Assembly (NCBI RefSeq): GCF_009764355.1
Contig: NZ_LNUA01000010.1
Coordinates: forward strand, 1 to 64,000
Source of the DNA: Companilactobacillus bobalius
Lineage (GTDB): Bacteria; Bacillota; Bacilli; Lactobacillales; Lactobacillaceae
Direction of reading: 5' to 3'
Length of the DNA stretch: 64,000 nucleotides
The notes under the pieces: generated by a model
Databases searched by the model: none
The model's input: the letters and a program-made list of their open reading frames with translations, nothing else
Told to the model about the DNA's origin: nothing
Shown here: positions 16,580-24,650 of the stretch, piece by piece
Numbering within the stretch: the stretch's first letter is position 1
Layout: each line of letters opens with the position of its first letter
Position numbers and translations under genes: made by a program

Positions 16580-17482
16580 TTATTTATTCTTATCGATTGC
16601 ATGTCCACCAAATTCATTTCGTAACGCTGAAACAACTTTGCCAGTGAAAGTATCATCTTCCATAGAACGATATCTCATCATCAATGACATTCCGATAACA
16701 GGTGTTGGTACTTGTAATTTCAAGGCTTCATCTAAAGTCCACTTACCTTCACCAGATGAATGCATTGTGCCTTTGATATGTTGTAAATTATTATCTTTAG
16801 AAAAGGCATCTTGAGCTAATTCCATCAACCAGCCACGAATTACTGATCCGTTGGACCAAACTTTAGCGACGGCTTCATTGTCATATTCGAATTTACTGTG
16901 TTCCAACACATCGAATCCTTCAGCGATAGCCTCCATCATTCCGTATTCAATACCGTTGTGAACCATCTTGAGATAATGTCCACTACCCGCTTTACCTGTG
17001 TAGAGATAACCATCTTTCATCGCAATACCTTTGAAAATTGGTTCAATATATTGGAAAGTTTTATAGTCATCGCCACCAATCATGAAGTTACCATCTTGAT
17101 TAGCACCACTTTTACCACCAGATGTTCCACAATCGAAGAATTTAATTCCTTTAGCCTTTAAAATTTGATTGTGTCTGAGTGAATCTTCATAAAATGAATT
17201 ACCACCATCAATCACAATATCGTCGTTATCTAAAAGTTGACTTAATTTATCGATCGTATCATTAGTTGGCTTACCAGCTGGTAACATGACCCACATAATA
17301 CGAGGTTTCTTCAAAGCTAAAACGGCCTCTTCCAAACTAGCAACACTTTGAGCGCCCATATCACTAGCTTTTTGTCTAGCCACTTCGTTTAAATCAAAAG
17401 CAACTACTTGATTGTCATTTCTGATTAAATTCTCACACAAATTGATTCCCATTTTTCCTAAACCGATCATTGCTAAATTCAT
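16580..17482 (-). CDS. gnd: 6-phosphogluconate dehydrogenase, decarboxylating (short GndA type)
   Basis: A 300-residue NAD(P)-dependent enzyme turning 6-phosphogluconate into ribulose 5-phosphate and CO2. The Rossmann motif MIGLGKMGINLCENL opens the protein. The substrate loop reads FDCGTSGGKSGANQDGNFMIGGDD, and HYLKMVHNGIEYGMMEAIAEGF carries the catalytic Lys. The length marks the short form rather than the ~470-residue form. First gene of the gnd-gntK-gntP operon, divergent from an RpiR regulator, with a cre-like site just upstream. Confidence 0.95.
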   Translation of the reverse strand: MNLAMIGLGKMGINLCENLIRNDNQVVAFDLNEVARQKASDMGAQSVASLEEAVLALKKPRIMWVMLPAGKPTNDTIDKLSQLLDNDDIVIDGGNSFYEDSLRHNQILKAKGIKFFDCGTSGGKSGANQDGNFMIGGDDYKTFQYIEPIFKGIAMKDGYLYTGKAGSGHYLKMVHNGIEYGMMEAIAEGFDVLEHSKFEYDNEAVAKVWSNGSVIRGWLMELAQDAFSKDNNLQHIKGTMHSSGEGKWTLDEALKLQVPTPVIGMSLMMRYRSMEDDTFTGKVVSALRNEFGGHAIDKNK

Positions 17483-17497
17483 ATTTATTGTCTCCCT

Positions 17498-17513
17498 TTG
17501 TAAAGCGCTTTCA
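17498..17513. promoter_or_regulatory. cre-like palindrome in front of gnd
   Basis: TTGTAAAGCGCTTTCA contains the palindromic core AAAGCGCTTT flanked by TG and CA. It resembles a cre site with one extra base in one arm. It lies within 20-30 bases of the gnd start, between the divergent gnd operon and RpiR gene. Confidence 0.5.
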
Positions 17514-17621
17514 TTTATTGACTATAGTATATGAAAATTATTTTTAAAAATCAATAGTTTTATAGAAAAAACTTTTCAGACAAATAAAATTGTGCTATCT
17601 TATTATTGTGAGGTAAAGCCT

Positions 17622-18479
17622 ATGCAAAATAATTTTAATATGTTGATCAAATCCTACTATGACAACTTAACCGGGACTTCAAAGGATATCGCTGACTATC
17701 TTTTAGAAAATCCCCAAACTAGTTCGGCTCTAACCATTACCGATTTGGCTAAAAAGACTAATTCTTCTATTTCTTCTATTTCTCGTTTTGCAAAGAAATT
17801 AGGATTTAATAGTTTCCAAGAATTAAAAATCAATCTGCTCACATCAACAACAGACAAGAAAGAATCTAATAACCTCTTTCAAGAGATCAATTCTGACGAT
17901 ACCCTTAAAGAAATGGCGAAAAAAGTTTTCACATCTAATGTGTCAGCCTTAAATGCTACGATTGATACTCTGACCCAAGAACAATTACAATTGGCTATCG
18001 AAATAATTGCCAGTAAGAACTCTATTGCTTTCTTCGGATTAGGTGCTTCAGCTATCGTTGCTTTAGATGGCTACCACAAATTCTTGAAATCAGATAAAAC
18101 TCCATTATTTGCTAATGACTTTCACATGCAATTAATGATGGCAACTACTTTGAGATCTGATACCTGTGCCGTAATAATTTCACACAGTGGTGAGAATAAG
18201 GATGCCCTGAAATTAGCTCAAAAGTTACACGAAAAGAAAATTAAAACTATCGGAATCACCAGTTATGGCAATTCATCTTTGACTAAAATTGTTGATTTGA
18301 CCTTACTATCGATTTCCGAAGAAACAAACTATCAAGACGAGGCCTTGCACGCTATTATTGCCCAAATCTCCTTGATTGATACTCTCTTTGTTTTGACTGC
18401 TATGAAAGATGACAAACAAACGACTGATGTCTTTAAAGAGATTCGTGAGACAATCAATGGTACTCGTTTGAACAAATAA
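17622..18479 (+). CDS. MurR/RpiR family regulator of gluconate genes
   Basis: A 285-residue regulator with an N-terminal RpiR helix-turn-helix (LTITDLAKKTNSSISSISRFAKKLGFNSFQELKINL) and a C-terminal SIS sugar-phosphate-binding domain (about residues 120-250; FFGLGASAIVALDGYHKFLK and IISHSGENKDALKLAQ). Such proteins sense phosphosugars. Its position divergent from gnd-gntK-gntP makes 6-phosphogluconate the natural candidate ligand (inference). The ATG at 17622 is preceded by GAGG, whereas the upstream in-frame codons lack a binding site. Confidence 0.88.
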   Translation: MQNNFNMLIKSYYDNLTGTSKDIADYLLENPQTSSALTITDLAKKTNSSISSISRFAKKLGFNSFQELKINLLTSTTDKKESNNLFQEINSDDTLKEMAKKVFTSNVSALNATIDTLTQEQLQLAIEIIASKNSIAFFGLGASAIVALDGYHKFLKSDKTPLFANDFHMQLMMATTLRSDTCAVIISHSGENKDALKLAQKLHEKKIKTIGITSYGNSSLTKIVDLTLLSISEETNYQDEALHAIIAQISLIDTLFVLTAMKDDKQTTDVFKEIRETINGTRLNK

Positions 18480-18495
18480 TCAATTCCAAATACCA

Positions 18496-18524
18496 AATAA
18501 CCCTGATAAATCAGGGTTATTTTT
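18496..18524 (+). terminator. Terminator of the RpiR gene
   Basis: AATAACCCTGAT and ATCAGGGTTATT form a perfect 12-bp stem with a two-base loop, followed by T residues. Confidence 0.85.
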
Positions 18525-18552
18525 ATATTCTTTTTTTTAAAACATTTTTTTG

Positions 18553-18580
18553 TTGCATTTTTAAAAGAAAGAACTATAAT
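18553..18580 (+). promoter_or_regulatory. Promoter of the 18634 membrane gene
   Basis: TTGCAT (18553-18558) and TATAAT (18575-18580) are separated by 16 bases, a good vegetative promoter directly upstream of the palindromic operator. Confidence 0.65.
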
Positions 18581-18594
18581 CGAATTTGTAAATT

Positions 18595-18614
18595 GATAGT
18601 GAGTACTCACTATC
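18595..18614. promoter_or_regulatory. 20-bp palindromic operator, TetR type
   Basis: GATAGTGAGT and ACTCACTATC form a perfect palindrome over the expected transcription start, ending 20 bases before the ATG at 18634. The symmetry, length and downstream TetR gene indicate the operator of that regulator. Confidence 0.7.
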
Positions 18615-18633
18615 ATACAAAGGAGAGGATATT

Positions 18634-18903
18634 ATGTTTACAACAATGTTTTGGATTCTAGCAATTTGGTTCATTATCAATGTAATTCGGATGTGGTTCG
18701 TAACTGATAATCAAAAACTTCAAAAGACTTTTGCTTGGATTAATGTAGTTGCCGTTATCGTTGGATTCTGGGTTTACTTCGGAGCCACCAAAGTTAGTGG
18801 TATCGATACTTGGTTCAATATTATGAATTACGCAAATATTGTCGTTGCCCTTGTTCAGTTCTACTTTGGTTACAGAAACAGCACTACTATCAAACATGCC
18901 TAA
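18634..18903 (+). CDS. Small membrane protein under TetR control
   Basis: An 89-residue protein with three hydrophobic segments (about 4-22, 34-51 and 64-80), joined by short polar loops; no family recognised. AAAGGAGAGG precedes the ATG. It is preceded by a strong promoter with a palindromic operator and followed, after 76 bases, by a TetR-type gene. It is therefore probably the effector of a small stress- or drug-responsive unit. What it does in the membrane is unknown. Confidence 0.8.
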   Translation: MFTTMFWILAIWFIINVIRMWFVTDNQKLQKTFAWINVVAVIVGFWVYFGATKVSGIDTWFNIMNYANIVVALVQFYFGYRNSTTIKHA

Positions 18904-18979
18904 AAATATTTCGAAGTTTTACCTCTTGTGTTCCATTTAGGATAGAATGGAACTATCAATAAAAAATGAGGTATGACAT

Positions 18980-19627
18980 ATGGACAATCAATTTGATATT
19001 TATCGTGAAGCAGAAAAAACTGAAAAGCTAACGCCAAAACAAAAATTGATTTTCCAATCAGCTATCGACTTATTTTCTAAGCAAGGCTATGCCAATACTT
19101 CAACTAAAGAAATTTCTGAGCATGCTGGAGTTTCTGAAGGAAGCATTTTTCGTAAGTTTAAAAATAAAGAAGAATTATTGATGGCAATTCTGACACCCCT
19201 GACCCATAAAATTCTACCCCAGGATTTAGATCAATTTTCTCAAACCACTTATCAGAATGGCAGCCTTAATTTAAAATATTTTTTAACAACTATGATAAAT
19301 GATCGTATCTCACTCTTTAAATACAACCATAAAATAATGAAGATATTCTTGAACGAATTTATCTACGATCAAGATATACATGACCGTTTGATTGAAAGTA
19401 TTCCTAAAAAATCATTTAAACAGTTCAATCAGGTTCTGGATGAGTTAAAGCAAAAAAATTTATTGATTGATTGGGACAATCTTGAGATTTTTCGATTCCT
19501 AGCCTCAAATATTTTAGGATACTTGATCCAACATTATATTATCGTGGACGAAAAGAAGTGGGACGAACCTTTGGAAATAGAACACGTCACAGAGTTTATC
19601 GTTAAAGGATTAACTCCAACAAAATAG
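18980..19627 (+). CDS. TetR/AcrR family regulator
   Basis: A 215-residue repressor with the N-terminal DNA-binding domain (KQKLIFQSAIDLFSKQGYANTSTKEISEHAGVSEGSIFRKFKNKEELL, about residues 21-68) and a divergent helical ligand domain. It follows the small membrane protein gene in the same direction. GAGG lies eight bases before its ATG. The perfect 20-bp palindrome at 18595-18614 is its likely binding site, giving autoregulation if the two genes are cotranscribed. The ligand is unknown. Confidence 0.9.
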   Translation: MDNQFDIYREAEKTEKLTPKQKLIFQSAIDLFSKQGYANTSTKEISEHAGVSEGSIFRKFKNKEELLMAILTPLTHKILPQDLDQFSQTTYQNGSLNLKYFLTTMINDRISLFKYNHKIMKIFLNEFIYDQDIHDRLIESIPKKSFKQFNQVLDELKQKNLLIDWDNLEIFRFLASNILGYLIQHYIIVDEKKWDEPLEIEHVTEFIVKGLTPTK

Positions 19628-19640
19628 TTATAAACAAAAA

Positions 19641-19679
19641 AAGCCGGTGAATGGAATATTACTTTCATTCATCGACTTA
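19641..19679. terminator. Convergent terminator, TetR and LysM genes
   Basis: AAGCCGGTGAATG pairs imperfectly with CATTCATCGACTT (one G-U pair and one mismatch). It has an A-run before and T residues after, between two convergent genes. Confidence 0.7.
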
Positions 19680-19701
19680 TTTGTTTATTTAAGAATTATT
19701 C

Positions 19702-20397
19702 TTAAAGTACTTCAACTGATGCTGTTGTAACACCGTATGAAGGAATTTGGTTATTTGGCATAGCAACGTCTAATTGGTTAGGGTTACTGTATGCAAATGT
19801 ACCTGTATCATTAACTGTTCTGATCAATACTGTACCGTCAGAAAGTGTGATCTTAAGTGTTGTACCCTTAGGGAATACTGAAAGGTTAGCAGCAACACCG
19901 CTATAACCCATGTTTGAACCTAATACGGCTGGATCATAGAAACTGATCTTGAATGTACCTTGTGATGTACCAGTTGTATTTGTGCTTGTTGTTTGTGTTT
20001 CAGAAGCACTTTGTGTAACTGCTTGTGTTTGTGTATTTTCTTGTGTAGTACTTTGTGTTTGTGTAGTTGTCTCTTGGTTACTTGTTTGTTGAACATCAGT
20101 TTGTGGTGTTACTGTCTGTTGAGCATCTGTAGTTGATGTTGTTGTAGTAGCACCTGGCAATGTAACTGTTTCACCAGGGAAGATTAAGTCAAATCCGCCA
20201 ACTTCACGGCCGTTTGCTTGTTCTAGTTCGGCGATTGTTACACCTGAGTTAGCAGCGATACTCTTGTATGTGTCTCCTGCTTCAACTTGAACATGGTTAC
20301 TGTCGAGTTGTACTGCAGCTTGAGCAGTTTGTGATGTTGCTGCAAGTGCTGTTAAAGCTGTTGTACTTACTAAAGCGATAGATAAAACTTTTTTCAT
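19702..20397 (-). CDS. Secreted LysM protein with C-terminal 3D/double-psi-barrel domain
   Basis: A 231-residue exported wall protein. Signal peptide of about 27 residues (KKVLSIALVSTTALTALAATSQTAQA). One LysM domain follows (about 34-80, VQVEAGDTYKSIAANSGVTIAELEQANG), then a low-complexity Thr/Gln/Ser linker of some 65 residues. A C-terminal 3D (RlpA-like) domain runs about 148-231, with FYDPAVLGSNMGYSGVAA and LIRTVNDTGTF. The LysM binds peptidoglycan; 3D domains in related proteins belong to muralytic or wall-remodelling enzymes, but activity here is not shown. The codon choice is strongly biased, suggesting high expression. Confidence 0.85.
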   Translation of the reverse strand: MKKVLSIALVSTTALTALAATSQTAQAAVQLDSNHVQVEAGDTYKSIAANSGVTIAELEQANGREVGGFDLIFPGETVTLPGATTTTSTTDAQQTVTPQTDVQQTSNQETTTQTQSTTQENTQTQAVTQSASETQTTSTNTTGTSQGTFKISFYDPAVLGSNMGYSGVAANLSVFPKGTTLKITLSDGTVLIRTVNDTGTFAYSNPNQLDVAMPNNQIPSYGVTTASVEVL

Positions 20398-20642
20398 GAA
20401 TTAATTACATCCTTATATTTAAAATTATTGTCTAGCCCTCATTTGCTATGTTGCATATACTAACAGGTGTTTATTACACAATTACGTCTGTCAAATTACA
20501 AAAGCAGGCTTTTCTGTAATTTTAGTAACAATTCTGAAACAATAGGTCTAACTATCGTTGGTATAATAAGATTTTACTTTTTATGAATTTGAAAATAATT
20601 AAAACTTATTCTGAAAATATGAGAGTATTCTTATAATAATCA

Positions 20643-21995
20643 TTAAACAAAAGCACTCAATATCATTACACAAATGATGCCAACGACTGATATCAAGGTC
20701 TCTAGCACCGTCCAAGTCATTAATGTTTCCTTAACTGTTAAATCGAAATATTCCTTAAACATCCAGAATCCAGCATCATTTACATGAGAAACTGCTAATG
20801 ATCCAGCACCGATTGCTAAAACCATTAAAGCTGGATTTACACCTGCTGAGGTCATCAGAGGATAAACCAAGCCAGCAGCTGTTAATGAAGCCACTGTTGC
20901 AGAACCTAAAGCAATACGTAATACAACAGCAATTAGCCATCCCAAAAGTAAAGGTGAAATATTAACGCCAGTAAATAATTTCATAACCGCATTACCGACA
21001 CCACCATCAATCAAGACTTGTTTGAAGGCCCCTCCACCACCAATTACAAGTAGTAACATGGCAATCGATTTGATAGCATCTTCCAAACTCTTCATAATAT
21101 CTGGTGTTTTGAATCTTCTTGCCCAACCCATTGTGTAAATTGCTAGTAGTAAAGAAATCGTCATTGTAATAGCTGGCGTTCCAATAAAAGCAATGATTGA
21201 ATCTAATTTAGTTGGATTGTCAGGAACTGAACCTCCATCAATGACTAATTGATAGATAGTTGTAATAGCCATCAAGACTACAGGGAACAATGATGTTAAA
21301 ACACTAATACCAAAACTAGGTGTATCTTCCAGTTTAAAATTCTTTTGAGGTCCTAAGGCCGTTAAATTTCCCTTACGATTAAAAGCATCTGGAACAATTC
21401 TTTGCGCCAATTTCGTATACAATGGACCCGCTACTATTACTGCTGGAATAGCTACAATAATTCCGTAAAGTAACACTTGACCCGCATTAGCACTCAAAAC
21501 TGTACTGATAGCTGTTGGGGCTGGATGTGGTGGTAAGAATCCATGAGTAACTGACAAAGCCGCAGCCATTGGAATTCCTAAATAAAGAATTGAAACCCCT
21601 GCTTCCACAGCAATAGCGAAGACAATAGGAATTAACAAGACCATCCCCACTTCAAAGAACAAAGCGATTCCGATAATGAATGAAGCTAAAACAATTGCTA
21701 GTTGTAATTTCTTTTTACCGAACTTTTGAATCAAAGTGTGCGAAATTCGGTAGGCACCCCCAGCGTCAGCAACCAAACGGCCAAGCATCGCACCGAATCC
21801 AAAGACAATTGAAAGTTCACCTAATTGTCCACCAATCCCATCTTGAATACTGGTTGCTATTTTGGTTAAGGGAATTCCTAAACCAATTCCCACTACTATA
21901 GAAGTAATTATTAATGAAAGAAATGTATTAAATTTTAATTTGATGATCAAGAACAGCAGTAATGCCACACCTAAAATCAATACCAAGAAAGCCAT
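20643..21995 (-). CDS. gntP: Gluconate permease GntP (copy 2)
   Basis: A 450-residue GntP-family symporter, same length as the copy at 13593 and different at about 37 positions by my count. Changes are mostly conservative (Ile/Val/Leu) plus a cluster near residues 180-255. All family blocks (FGFGAMLGRLVADAGG, LPPHPAPTAIS, GSATVASLTAAG) are unchanged, so function should be the same. It follows gntK copy 2 with a terminator-like hairpin between them. This second set has no gnd of its own. Confidence 0.94.
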   Translation of the reverse strand: MAFLVLILGVALLLFLIIKLKFNTFLSLIITSIVVGIGLGIPLTKIATSIQDGIGGQLGELSIVFGFGAMLGRLVADAGGAYRISHTLIQKFGKKKLQLAIVLASFIIGIALFFEVGMVLLIPIVFAIAVEAGVSILYLGIPMAAALSVTHGFLPPHPAPTAISTVLSANAGQVLLYGIIVAIPAVIVAGPLYTKLAQRIVPDAFNRKGNLTALGPQKNFKLEDTPSFGISVLTSLFPVVLMAITTIYQLVIDGGSVPDNPTKLDSIIAFIGTPAITMTISLLLAIYTMGWARRFKTPDIMKSLEDAIKSIAMLLLVIGGGGAFKQVLIDGGVGNAVMKLFTGVNISPLLLGWLIAVVLRIALGSATVASLTAAGLVYPLMTSAGVNPALMVLAIGAGSLAVSHVNDAGFWMFKEYFDLTVKETLMTWTVLETLISVVGIICVMILSAFV

Positions 21996-22022
21996 TTGTA
22001 ATCCCCTTTAAATTTTTTGACA

Positions 22023-22050
22023 TAAAAAAATGCGTTATTAGCGCACTTTA
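22023..22050 (-). terminator. Hairpin between gntK and gntP (copy 2)
   Basis: On the minus strand AAGTGCG pairs with CGCATTT over a short loop and runs into seven T residues, before the gntP ribosome-binding site AAGGGG. It is a likely partial terminator within the operon, equivalent in position to the one in the first gnt set. Confidence 0.6.
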
Positions 22051-22052
22051 AT

Positions 22053-23588
22053 TTATTTCATATGTTTCTTTTGAAATTCCGCAATACTCTTATATTCAGG
22101 TTCCAAAACTTGTGACAAGCGAATCCAAATTGGTAAGAGTTCACGATAAACTTCAAAATTCTTTTCATTAGGTTTGTGAACGTCTGTAACACCGACCATA
22201 CCCTTAACAGCAGATAAATCGTCAACATATCCTAGGGCATACATGCCTAGTACGGCAGCTCCCAAACAGGAACTTTCGAAACTTTCAGGAATAGTAACAT
22301 CTTGCTCAAAAATATCAGCTAGCATTTGTCTCCAAAGGGCTGAACGAGCAAAGCCGCCAGTAGCTTGAATACTCTTAGGCTTACCAGTTACTCTTTCAAT
22401 CGTCAGCATCACAATGTAGAGATTATAAACGATTCCTTCCAAAGCAGCTCTAACCATGTGGGCACGTGTATGTTTTCTAGTTAAACCGAAGAATGATCCA
22501 CGCGCATAAGCATTCCAAATTGGGGCACGTTCTCCACCTAAATAAGGATGGAACAACAAACCATCAGACCCAGCAGGAATCTTTTCAGCAATCTGTGTCA
22601 AAATATCATAGGTAGAAACTTGCATTTGTTCAGCAGTAATCTTTTCTGGAGCGAACAACTGATCTTTAACCCAACGGAAAACAATTCCTCCATTATTAAC
22701 TGGTCCACCGACAACCCATTTATCTTTTGTCAAAGCGTAACAGAATAAATGTCCATCTGGATCAACAACTGGTTTATCGACGACAACACGGACGGCACCA
22801 CTTGTTCCGATTGTGACAGCCACGACCCCAGGATCAATTGCATCGACACCCAAGTTTGAAAGAACACCATCACTGGCACCAAAAACGAATGGAATATTTT
22901 TAGAGATACCCAACAACTTACCATATTTGGGATTAAGCCCAGTAATTGTATCAGTAGGTTCAACCAATTCAGGTAATTGATCAGTAGTAATACCCAGGAG
23001 TTCCAAGGCTTGTGGTTCCCAGGCTAATTTAAAGATATTAAACATCCCAGTTGCGGAAGCAATTGAGTATTCCATCTTATAAACACCGAATAATCTGAAG
23101 AAAATGTAAGTTTTTAAATCAATAAACTTCTTAGTTTGAGCAAACAACTCTGGTTTCTCATTCTTTATCCAAAGAATTTTTGATAACGGAGCCATTGGAT
23201 GAATTGGTGTTCCTGTTTTAGCGTAAATCTCAGCACCCAATCCATTTTCTTTCAACTCTTCACTATATTTAGCAGCTCGATTATCTGCCCAAGTAATAGC
23301 ACGAGTCAAAGGTTGATCATCTTTATCCATTAAAATCAAACTGTGCATTGCTGATGAGAACGAAATTCCCTTCAATTCACCCCGTTTGATTTTACCTTTA
23401 CGAATAACTTGTCCCAGAACCTCTACCACAGCATCGAAAATATCATCTGGATCTTCCTCTGCCATATCAGGGACATCTTGGTATAATTGGTAACCACTAT
23501 TAGCGTATGCAATGACCTTTCCTTCCATGTCGTATAAGACACTCTTCGTACTGGTCGTTCCAATATCAACGCCAATCATATATTCCAT
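22053..23588 (-). CDS. gntK: Gluconokinase, FGGY family (copy 2)
   Basis: A 511-residue FGGY kinase, a near-duplicate of the gene at 15016, with the same P-loop (GVDIGTTSTKSVLYD) and C-terminal ATP-binding segment. An upstream in-frame codon at 23603 exists, but GAGGAG lies seven bases before the ATG at 23588, giving the same length as copy 1. First gene of the gntK-gntP pair. The upstream region has an 11-base element containing CACGTG repeated in inverted orientation rather than the cre-like palindrome of the first set, so the two sets are probably regulated differently. Confidence 0.94.
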   Translation of the reverse strand: MEYMIGVDIGTTSTKSVLYDMEGKVIAYANSGYQLYQDVPDMAEEDPDDIFDAVVEVLGQVIRKGKIKRGELKGISFSSAMHSLILMDKDDQPLTRAITWADNRAAKYSEELKENGLGAEIYAKTGTPIHPMAPLSKILWIKNEKPELFAQTKKFIDLKTYIFFRLFGVYKMEYSIASATGMFNIFKLAWEPQALELLGITTDQLPELVEPTDTITGLNPKYGKLLGISKNIPFVFGASDGVLSNLGVDAIDPGVVAVTIGTSGAVRVVVDKPVVDPDGHLFCYALTKDKWVVGGPVNNGGIVFRWVKDQLFAPEKITAEQMQVSTYDILTQIAEKIPAGSDGLLFHPYLGGERAPIWNAYARGSFFGLTRKHTRAHMVRAALEGIVYNLYIVMLTIERVTGKPKSIQATGGFARSALWRQMLADIFEQDVTIPESFESSCLGAAVLGMYALGYVDDLSAVKGMVGVTDVHKPNEKNFEVYRELLPIWIRLSQVLEPEYKSIAEFQKKHMK

Positions 23589-23599
23589 ATCTAAACTCC

Positions 23600-23695
23600 T
23601 CACGTGATTTTCTAGACTATTAATATTATTGCATATTTTTCAAATAATTTTTAGAAATCTTAACTGTAGTAGTATGATATTTTGAAATCACGTGA
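23600..23695. promoter_or_regulatory. Inverted pair of CACGTG boxes upstream of gntK copy 2
   Basis: TCACGTGATTT at 23600-23610 and AAATCACGTGA at 23685-23695 are exact inverted copies. The first overlaps the leader of gntK copy 2. They may be two operator half-sites bridged by a looped repressor, or the ends of a small inserted segment. Confidence 0.4.
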
Positions 23696-23716
23696 AAAAA
23701 ATGTACTTCTATTGCC

Positions 23717-23888
23717 GTCGTCCGCAAAAAATCTGTGAGCCGCTGGAACGTGGTAGACCGACTTCGAGATCCATGATTTCACACTTTGTGCGAAATCATG
23801 GATCTCGAAGCTCGGTCTTTTACTAACCTTGCTACGCAAGCTAAGTAAAATATCACCACTGAGGGCTCACAGATTTTTTACTACCGAC
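23717..23888. repeat. Structured intergenic repeat, copy A1 (complete)
   Basis: A branched palindromic unit. Outer arms 23726-23741 and 23864-23879 pair perfectly over 16 bp; GTCG/CGAC lie at the ends. Inside are a long stem (CTTCGAGATCC with GGATCTCGAAG, closed by CACTTTGTG) and a small hairpin CTTGC-TAC-GCAAG. The remainder of the 443-base gene-free stretch 23604-24046 holds the gntK promoter side and, at the right, the terminator of the GNAT gene. A near copy is at 47185-47356. Confidence 0.8.
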
Positions 23889-23978
23889 TAGTTTTTCGTT
23901 TCCAATATTATCAAGTAAAACCGCAGCATTTTGAATTTTTTAACTCTATATAGTCAAAAAAGAACCAAATTTACAAAA

Positions 23979-24040
23979 ACAAAAAACATCTATTAATTTC
24001 ACTACACAAACTTATGGTGTCCTTAATAGATGTTTTTTGT
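23979..24040. terminator. Long-stem terminator of the GNAT gene
   Basis: Positions 23979-23996 and 24023-24040 are a perfect 18-bp inverted repeat with a 26-base loop and T-runs on both strands. It ends leftward transcription from the GNAT locus. Confidence 0.8.
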
Positions 24041-24046
24041 TATTTT

Positions 24047-24588
24047 TTACTTCCATTCATCACGTAAAATTCCGTATTGAACTGAATCGTAATACTTACC
24101 TTCATAAAAACGAACTTGACGAATTCTTGCTTCTTGTTTCATTCCAATTTTTTCGGCTACGTGCATCATTCGTGGGTTTCCAGACCATGTTGTTAAGCCT
24201 AAATGTGGGAAGTCAAAAAGATTGAATAAGTAAGTAATATAAAGTTTTAGAGCTTGACTTCCGATATGTTTATCCCAAGTATTTGTCTCATAAATGGTAA
24301 TTCCCATGTCGTACCACTTTGCTAATTTTCCATCTTTAAAATGTCCACCAACGGAACCAACGATTTTACCATCGTTTGTAATCAATAATGTTCCTTATCG
24401 CCTAACCAAACTTTTGGTGCTAGTTCATTAATGAACTCTTCTTTAGTAGGTAAATCATCGTGAAAGTATGGACCGTTTAGTTTTGTCCACCCCGCATTGG
24501 GATCACTAAAAGCTAATTGCCAAAATTCTTCTAGATCTTCTGGCTGTGCTTGGCGTAATTCTACTTTTGACAAATCAATCATCTCCAA
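24047..24588 (-). pseudogene. GNAT acetyltransferase split by a one-base frameshift
   Basis: Two overlapping frames together encode one GNAT-family N-acetyltransferase. The first (to about 24382) ends VWLGDKEHY and stops. The second continues without loss as LITNDGKIVGSVGGHF, NTWDKHIGSQALKLYITYLF and GLTTWSGNPRMMHVAEKIGMKQEA, the acetyl-CoA-binding core. Restoring one base in the short T-run near 24383 joins them as KEHLLITNDG. It is either a recent inactivating deletion or a sequencing error in a homopolymer. The N-terminal start is ambiguous: GGAG favours a TTG at 24573. Confidence 0.85.
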
Positions 24589-24650
24589 AATAAAAAGAAC
24601 TTGTCATTATTATATGGCAAATTCTTTCTAGTTCAATATTAATTTTTTTA

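Noticed and set aside
20440..20530. A WalR-type box (paired TGTAAT hexamers) before the LysM gene
   Set aside because: TGTAAT-like words are present, but not with the required five-base spacing.
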